A DNA stretch of 64,000 nucleotides, taken from NCBI GenBank assembly GCA_036571765.1, contig BROE01000007.1:4696887-4760886 (forward strand). Direction: 5' to 3'. Under the pieces are notes generated by a model. It saw only the letters and a list, made by a program, of their open reading frames with translations, searched no databases and was not told the DNA's origin. How positions within the stretch are numbered: the stretch's first letter is position 1; every line of letters begins with the position of its first letter. This document shows positions 57,545 to 64,000 of this stretch, in pieces. The stretch comes from Plecoglossus altivelis. Taxonomy: Eukaryota > Chordata > Actinopteri > Osmeriformes > Plecoglossidae. The position numbers and the translations under genes are program-made.

Positions 57545-60500
57545 CTTAAACACAAAACTATGCAAAACATTCCTGATATGGAAATAGTTGTCTGTCTGTT
57601 TCTACTGAGTTAAACAAACACGCGCAGACAAATCCCAAACCTAAAGTAGCTTCATGGGAAAACCTCAATGGCACATGTGGGCTGCGCATTAAAGTTCCCA
57701 CCCACATTGTTCCGTGACACACATCAGCTTAGGTCAATAACGCAGAGATGCCAAAGTCCAACCAAACAGCAGCCAAGGAGGGTACAGTAGTCTAGGCAGC
57801 TACCTTAGCGTAATGACAACAGGCTAGCTTCCAGGGAAAGGCTGTTGACAAGGGAAATGGTCTTTCGAGACGGCACATCCTGCCATTTGATCATTAAAAA
57901 GAGGGTATTAAATGCTTCTATTCAGCCCAAGGTACTTGGCATTCACAGAGGGGAACACTCATGTTGTGTCCCTGCGTATAGAGGCCGTCCTGACGATGGC
58001 TGGGTGGAAGGAGCTAGCTTGGTATTCGCTGTCGACTCCTGACTAGACTGCCTATGGCAGGGCTGAACACAGAGAGAGGAGCGGGACCATGGGACAAGCG
58101 AGATGGAAAGGAGGAGCAAGACGAGGACAGGGAGAGAGAGAGAAGCAGAGGCAGCAGGGGTAGCGTGAGAGAGTAGAAAAGGAAAGGAGAACAGGCCTGG
58201 AGGCAGAGCGAGAGGGAGGGGGAGAGAGAGAGAGAGAGAGGGAGAGAGAGAGAGGGAGAGAGGGAGAGAGAGAGGAGAGAGAGAGAGTCTGTCAAGTGAA
58301 CAAAGCTTGTTTGAGGGTTAGATGAGGATGGCAAGGTAACAAAAGATTTTTTACAGAAAAGATGGTTGAATATGATGTTCTAAGCTAGACTGATAGCAAC
58401 ATTATCACAAGGGGCCAGAGAGAGAGGGGAACATGAGCTCGTACAATGACTGAAAGTAAGAGAGTGAGTATGAGAGTGAGTGAGTATAAGAGTGAGTGAC
58501 TTTGAGAATGAGTGAGTATGAGAGTGAGTGAGTACGAGAGTGAGTGAGTACGAGAGTGAGTGAGTACGAGAGTGAGTGAGTACGAGAGTGAGTGAGTACG
58601 AGAGTGAGTGAGTAAGGATGTGAGTGAGCAAGCAAGACAGAAAGAGTTTGTGCGTGAGTGAGTGAGCGCAAGAAAGAGAGAGAGAAGAGATAAATCCGGT
58701 AGAGTTCCATGCCTGTGGTGTTGGTCTGTTATCTGATCCAGTCAGTCATTTCATGGGGCTTTATATCAACCCGCTCCAGTGGGGAGATGAGTGCTCAGTT
58801 GCCAGCTAAGCTGTGGAATCTCGTCTGGATCTGCCCACAGGAATCACACTGGATCCAGGCGTCAGATCGCTTTATATCCAACCTCCTTTCATCACACTGA
58901 CAGACAATGAAGATCCAATCTGGCTGTTTACCCGTTTCACACATCCCACAACACCGGCCACTAGTAGGAAACCAGATTAGCAGCCAATCCTAGGCGGGGA
59001 CCTTTTGATGGCAGGGACTTCTGTGTTGGCGGGGGAGGGGGGGGGTTAGGTGGAGAGGGGATACTTACCTGCGCTCGCTCTCAGGGCTTAAAGGGACGGT
59101 GACAAAAATAATGAAGAAGATGACATGCTAAGCCTGGACGCTTGGAGGAACCTGGATGTTTTTCCCCGTCAGAGCCGAGGGCTGATGCTCAGCCGTACGC
59201 ACGGTGCTCTGATGGACCGTGTCTGTTCTGGAAGGGGGGGAGTGGGGGGGGGGGGGAGCGCTTCTTCAATTAAAACTGAATGTCTGAACTCAGGCGTGAA
59301 ATGGAACAAGGTCTGGAAGAGCTACTGCCACCCTCTCACCCAAAGATAGATCCCTTCTCCCGCTCGGTAAATAGAGGCGGTAAATAAAGAATCTCTTTTT
59401 TTTTTTTTTTTGATGACTGTACAGCTTTTTAAGTTTCCAAAATAGCTTTGGTCCAGGGTGAGAGGGTTGAGAGGTTATGGGTTTGGATAAAGAGAGGAGA
59501 TTAAAGTGGCTTTCAAATCTGGACTTTGGAAAATTGGTGATTGTTGCACAGGCACAAACCAATCACCAAGCACAGATGTGGCAATCCCAATGTGCAGACC
59601 AATCAGAGAAGAGGCTGACTGAGAGCACAGCTGATGACACACGGGCAGAACCCCAGGATGACCTCAGATGGCTTTTTTGTCGGCATGACCGGTTTCCCAC
59701 CTTAGATACTCGCAAACTGTCAATCAATAGTCCATTTCCATGAAGATCACATTCGCTGACAGCTTTTTCAATGTCTGGCTCCTCCCTCCTTGAACTTCAA
59801 CCTTTTTTAAAGTTCCCCTTTTTTAGAGAGCCTTCAGACTGCAGCGTGCGGAAGGCAGACAGGAGAGCCCCTCCCCCCACTCCTCCTCAAATCTCCTCCC
59901 CTCCCCCTCCCTCTCCTCCTCCCCTGCCCTCCCCTTCCTCTACTCCTCCCCTGCCCTCCCCCTCCCTCTCCTCCTCCCCTGCCCTCCCCTCCCCCCCTGC
60001 CCTCCCCTCCCCGGTCCTGGAGGGGATCCACCCTCCACTAAACGTCCATGAAACAAGCCCTTGCTTCCGCTGGAGTTTCTGCCAAACCACTTTAACCTCC
60101 TCATTCAGGTTTCCTCCAGTAACATTCCAGAATAAGCCGTTTCTGGGCGCGCAGTGTCAAACATGTCATGTTTCATCCTTCTCCTGTTGCCCAGACAAAG
60201 CATATTACAGCCCGACTGAGAGGGATATGTTTATGATTACTGCCCTGGCGGGCTTTCAGCTAGCGTTTGAGCTTGGGCCAAATGCTCTCTGACTGACCCA
60301 GTCTAATCCAACTGCTGGCTGCAAACACCTCGAACGGTCGAACTATCCTGACTCTACGCAAACAATACAAATTGTTTATTTATAGATAGTCTAAGTTTTT
60401 TTTTCTCCACATCAACACAACACATTGAGCTTTCCAGACTCAAGCTGTCCCATTAATCGCATGTTTTTTCTGGCTTCAGACCCTTCAACTAATGCCTGTC

Positions 60501-60995
60501 CAAAACCGGGCTGGCACTGGGAAGTCCGATAAACATGTTGTCAATCCCAGTCAGGGTTGTGTGAATGAGCGGGTCTTGACGCACACCCACGGGCCAGAAC
60601 GAATCAAGGTCTCGACTGAAGCCGAGAAAAGCGCCCATTGACGGGGGTGAGTGCTTGACTCCCAACCTTTTCCTCCCACAGAGTGGTTCCCTGGCTGAGA
60701 CCCCACAGCTGACGAGGAGGAGGAGGAGGACTAAGGGGGAGGAGGAGGATGAGGGCAGGCATCTGTGCGGGGCTGGAGCCAAGAGCATCCATTGTTGCCT
60801 GGCGAGGGGGGAAGTTAACATGAACCTGCCAATCAGGAGGCCTCTTATTGGTCCTTGTGTTTGCCCAATCAAAGGTCTTTGTTTCCAAGGGTTCATGGTT
60901 GATTATGTGGGGGGAGATGGCAGACTGTGCGTGCCACAGTGAGCTCTTTGTGCTGCTCAAGGAGGACACTCTTTAACAGTCTATCCCAGCGTGCT

Positions 60996-61034
<39 letters not shown>

Positions 61035-61841
61035 CGACAGGGACAAGCATCCCGCTAATGAGCTACTCCACTTGTCTAACTGCGCGAGATCCCAGCTGAT
61101 AATATGAGATTTATGTGCCCCCCTCGAGCACATATGCGATGATTTCTATTGGAGGAGAGGAACGTGGCACAAGAGTGCAGGATGGTGGTTCAGCGTGGCT
61201 TAATGGTGACTCTAGGGTCCAGGCTACAGAGAGCTGCAGTGCCAAGTTTGAAAAGACGAAAAAGTTCACAGTTCAGAGGGTCTGGGCCTGAAAGGGGCCT
61301 TTTTCCCCTCCTCGACAGGCTTGGATGCTGCCAGTCAAGCTGGGCTTTTTCGTTTCCCGTCTCCGTATCGGCGGAAGGGGGCCGGTCGAGGTTCCTGGGA
61401 GAGTTGGGGTCTCTAAGTGGGGGCGTTGGGGGGGGGGCATAACTGCTGCAGCTGACAAAGTCAGACGCTGGCAGAGCATGCATCACTCTGGCTCACTTCC
61501 TGTCACGGAGAAATGTCGAAAGACGTCGACACCTTAGGTTCTAAGATCCTCTCTCAAACTCCATCACACACAAATACTTTGCAGCCTGCAGTTCGTGTGG
61601 CCTTGTGAGATGGCAAGGTTTCAAATATAGAACGTCTCCCATTTTTTATCATGGAAAAGCGACACAGGGGGGATGGAGGGGCATTATAGCAGACAGGGAG
61701 CGATAGACTCCATGACAGAAGGATGAATTAAGTGTGAAGCAGGATTTGTGGGGATCGTCATGGCGCTGACTGGTGCTACTAAGCACTTCAACCAGAAAAC
61801 GAGTCACAGATATAAATAGAACTCAGAGGTTGTCAGTGACA

Positions 61842-61884
<43 letters not shown>

Positions 61885-62678
61885 GCGAGGGCAACTAAGG
61901 AGAGTTCTTTCTTTACATCGGAGGATGAGGGAGGGGAGGGTCGGGGGATAGAGGATCAATTTACAGCGGAGAAAAAAAAGACAACCATTTGAAGCGTGAC
62001 AAATTGGAATCCCCCGCAATTCCCCCTCTCTCGTCCAGAGAAGGGTGTGTGTGTGTGTGTTTTGTGTGTGTGTTCTGCCCTGTAAATAACTAGTCTTTAA
62101 GTCTGTCAGAACTGCATTGCTCATTTGACACTGACAATTGCTTGCGTACAGAAAGGGACGGGATAGGAAACACAGACCCCGTTTGAGGTCTCGCCGTCAA
62201 AGGAAGAGGAAAATGTTGCTCTCAGAATACTGTTTGTCTGAACCCTCCCAGGAAGAGGAGCATGCGACACTGGTTCAGAGCCCATCCTTCATAGACGTTC
62301 AACCTGACAAACACAGAGCCACTGAATTGGACTGACTGCCACAGGTGATTGAAGGGAAAACCAACCAGTCAGAGGAGATGCTCAGCTGTGAACCTGGGTG
62401 AGTGTGTGTGTTTGCTTCTGTGAGTCCCAACACAAGTGACTTTGTGTTTTGTGTGTGTGTAACCCTGAGGTAGAGGTGAGTGTGTGTGTATGTAGCCCTG
62501 TGGCAGAGGTGAGTGTGTGTGTATGTGTGTGTGTGTGTGTATGTGTGTAGCCGGGCTGCTACCCACCAGGTTGTCTACACCCCCCAAGGTGTGGTTGGCG
62601 TTGTACATGGAGTAGGTCAACTGGTACACCCCGTCGTTGGTCTCGCTGTTGCCATAGAAACCCACTCCTACCGCAGCA
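45185..62678 (-). CDS. ttyh2: Tweety family member 2, 3' twelve coding exons (5' end outside window)
   Basis: Five-pass plasma membrane protein of the Tweety family, described as a volume- or calcium-regulated anion channel, though structures show no clear pore and suggest a lipid-related role. Exons: 62567-62678, 57263-57483, 56118-56213, 52725-52797, 49821-49890, 49629-49684, 48333-48425, 47815-47907, 47522-47664, 47074-47262, 46737-46815, 45185-45265. Phases all close, giving 434 aa that align with the last four-fifths of human TTYH2 (534 aa). VGVGFYGNSETNDG opens the visible part. TM3 is WLTYLLLLILDLVICLAACL in exon 56118-56213, TM4 lies in 52725-52797 and TM5 in 47522-47664. Glycosylation sequons NHT, NQT and NSS are present. 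The tail SEYMNQTALFGGNPRYENVP and the NEDD4-type motif PPSY identify TTYH2 over TTYH3. Two exons with the N-terminus must lie beyond 64000. Confidence 0.95.
45266..46736 (-). other. ttyh2 last intron
   Basis: 1.47 kb without recognised exons. Contains G-rich and purine-rich stretches (45795-45825, 46035-46050) and a C run at 46388-46406. If it is retained, translation stops soon after exon 46737-46815 (VRWAPEAKSFL then stop). Confidence 0.65.
47998..48065. repeat. (GT)n microsatellite in ttyh2 intron
   Basis: About 30 uninterrupted GT units ending in GCGCGCGTG. Confidence 0.95.
48426..49628 (-). other. ttyh2 intron with GA array and 21-bp repeats
   Basis: 1.2 kb without recognised exons. 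A GA-rich array (49358-49460) is followed by four copies of a 21-bp unit GCACACAGGTCAGATGACAC at 49490-49576. Confidence 0.7.
49490..49576. repeat. 21-bp tandem repeat, four units
   Basis: Units of GCACACAGGTCAGATGACAC plus A are nearly identical, with one C to T change in the last. Confidence 0.9.
51352..51455. repeat. CA/CGCA microsatellite
   Basis: Roughly 100 bases of CA repeat with CGCACA variants in a ttyh2 intron. Confidence 0.9.
52299..52597 (-). mobile_element. tRNA-derived SINE, copy 2 with an internal deletion
   Basis: Minus-strand copy of the same SINE as 28843-29181. It has the same head (GAAGTCGTGGCCTAATGG), B-box-like GGTTCGATTCT and tail (GAAGTGAAGTGAAGTGAC on the plus strand). 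It lacks about 36-40 bases between CACACAGTGAAC and CGGGGAGCAATTGG. The copies are otherwise very similar. It sits about 130 bases downstream of the ttyh2 exon 52725-52797 donor, in the sense of the gene. Confidence 0.85.
52800..52870. repeat. CA microsatellite next to a ttyh2 exon
   Basis: Begins only a few bases upstream (in transcription) of the acceptor at 52798, so the RNA has a UG-rich tract before UCCCUCAG. Confidence 0.85.
52872..53041. repeat. 29-bp minisatellite, six units
   Basis: CTAGTGTTA starts recur at 52872, 52901, 52930, 52959, 52988 and 53017, exactly 29 bases apart. Only one or two changes separate the units. Confidence 0.9.
56214..57262 (-). other. ttyh2 intron, 1.05 kb
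   Basis: No exon recognised. CA tracts at 56317-56342 and 56939-56968 and a G-rich stretch at 56755-56772. Confidence 0.6.
57484..57542. repeat. CA array forming the acceptor tract of a ttyh2 exon
   Basis: In the RNA this is (UG)n directly followed by UGCAG and the exon that begins GTGACAGGCACC. There is no ordinary polypyrimidine tract. Confidence 0.9.
58452..58626. repeat. 16-bp minisatellite (AGAGTGAGTGAGTACG)
   Basis: About eleven units, with TATGAG variants at the left and TACGAG units at the right. Confidence 0.85.
59880..60012. repeat. CT-rich minisatellite (TCCTCCCCTGCCCTCCC)
   Basis: Pyrimidine-only array of imperfect 17-33 base units. The complementary strand is GGGGAGG-rich and could form G-quadruplexes. 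Confidence 0.8.
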
Positions 62679-63755
62679 CTGGGAAGATAGAGAGAAGGGG
62701 GGGGGGGGTGATTCTGCAGGTTAGCGGTGGATAACAGGACCACAGGTGGCACACTTGATACAACAAAGTAGAAGATCCCACGAACAAAGGCGAACTTCCT
62801 GTCACATTCTGCAACGCATCACTTCCTGCTTCATGCGGTTTGTGCCCCGTGTCACACTGGTGGAGATGACACGGGGCCGGTAGTCCCAGCTGACAACGCC
62901 GAGGAGGCCTCCACACTGAGCGTAGTCAGCTGCTCTTATGAAAGACCCTCAGCGACACAGGGGAGCACATGATGACTTCCCAGATGAGCGGAGAACATGA
63001 CAGAACCCACCCACACGCACTTGAAATATTCATGGAGGCCCGTGTTGTTGGGTAGCTGTTCTGTTCCCTGGTCACTTCCAATCAGAACATCCTTAATGAG
63101 AACGTAAAACGCTGCGCTTTTACTGTCAGACGCGAACGCATGTCACGTGCACGCACACACATATGGCTACCAGACCCACTGTGTCTTAGCTCTTGTGCTG
63201 TGCTCAAATGTACGCTACAAGGGTCACCCAAACATTGCCGTGTGTCTGTTTCTCAGTGTGTGTGTGTGACCGGATGTGAAGGAGCGTGCCGGATTTCCTC
63301 CCCCGCTCCCACACACAGCCACCCCAGCCAGCTGAAAACGCAAAGAACGTGTCTGCCACCGTCCCTGAAACGCCTCCCCCCCCAGCCAGGACTGTTTACA
63401 ATTTCACTGCAATCATTAAGCAGATGCTTCCTTAAAGCGACGTCCGCGCAGTGTATACAGAAGTAAAGACCCCTCTTCCACCCCTCCCTCCCCCCCCAAC
63501 TCCTCCATGTCATCCCTGGACTGTTTATGCCGGAGCCAGATGAGGAGCAGAGGAGAAGAGAGAGATTTCCAGGGCTTAGGAGGGGAGGTTAGCGTCTGTT
63601 CTGCCCTCTCCTCCTCCTCCTCCACCTCCTCCTCCTCCTCCTCCTGCCCAGGTCTTCCTCCTGCAGGAAGCGACAGCATAATCCCTGTCAGCAGATGTTT
63701 CCTCCACCTACGTCGTTATTTGAAGCAATGCAACACGTGGCTGTCCGGTGCGGCA

Positions 63756-63788
<33 letters not shown>

Positions 63789-64000
63789 TGTGTTAAAGGA
63801 GCAGGCTTGGATACATGGGGTACGGGAACAGGAGGAACCATCATCATAATTAGAACAATGAGCCTCGTTAGCTAGATCCCTGCAGGGAAACCACCCACGC
63901 AGCACATCCAATATGTCTCTGGTGGAGAGAAAGCGTGAGAGAGAGACACACAGAGACACAGAAAAAATAACAGAGAGAGAGAGAGAGAGGAAGTCAGAAA
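62679..64000 (-). other. ttyh2 upstream intron, right edge
   Basis: No upstream ttyh2 coding exon was found here. The conserved CCITWTAV-like TM2 exon is expected just 5' and is absent. Contains a CTC run (63605-63645), a TG run (63757-63793) and a GA run at the end. Confidence 0.6.

Larger units (their letters stand above)
57484..62566 (-). other. ttyh2 intron, 5.1 kb
   Basis: No exon recognised on either strand. Starts with a CA array at 57484-57542 that is the acceptor tract of the exon at 57263-57483. Also holds a GA array (58205-58290), a 16-bp array (58452-58626), an A/T run (59397-59411), a CT-rich array (59880-60012), a CA run (61000-61032) and TG runs (61845-61881, 62400-62550). Confidence 0.65.

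Overview
The window looks like teleost fish chromosomal DNA. Genes are split into many small exons with GT-AG introns, CA/GT microsatellites and minisatellites are dense, two copies of a fish-type tRNA-derived SINE are present, and the proteins are clear vertebrate orthologues. Five protein-coding genes can be read exon by exon, with reading phase closing at every junction. All lie on the minus strand, so transcription runs right to left.

From right to left: ttyh2 (last 12 coding exons, 62678 to 45185; its 5' end is beyond the right edge), dnai2 (12 coding exons, 42574 to 37837), kif19 (20 coding exons, 36919 to 11136, with a 14.4 kb intron 2) and galk1 (8 coding exons, 9320 to 2221). kctd11 (two coding exons, 4232 to 2973) lies wholly inside the last intron of galk1 on the same strand. 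A likely promoter and non-coding first exon of a further minus-strand gene lies near 1296-1610 and leads off the left edge. From my memory of human gene order, TTYH2-DNAI2-KIF19 and GALK1 all map to 17q25, so the order is probably ancestral; KCTD11 maps to 17p13.

The genes do not form one pathway. dnai2 (outer dynein arm intermediate chain) and kif19 (kinesin-8 that limits cilium length) are both genes of motile cilia and sit about 0.9 kb apart. The dnai2 promoter carries an exact RFX X-box with three CCAAT boxes and a GC box behind it. galk1 is the cytosolic Leloir-pathway galactokinase, kctd11 a BTB Cullin-3 adaptor, and ttyh2 a five-pass membrane protein.

The most unusual area is the 3' part of galk1. 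Exon 7 has been tandemly duplicated, and the upstream copy keeps its acceptor but has a stop, a broken GGGFGG motif and no donor. The end of the true exon 7, including its splice donor, has been expanded into a 50-bp minisatellite, so the donor occurs about six times in a row. The final 24-codon exon lies 3.3 kb away, beyond kctd11. I found no viral, toxin, CRISPR or prokaryotic-type system. Outside the exons the sequence is mostly introns rich in simple repeats, with a perfect 15-bp hairpin, a G-quadruplex-prone hexamer array and complementary UG/CA tracts around a kif19 exon.
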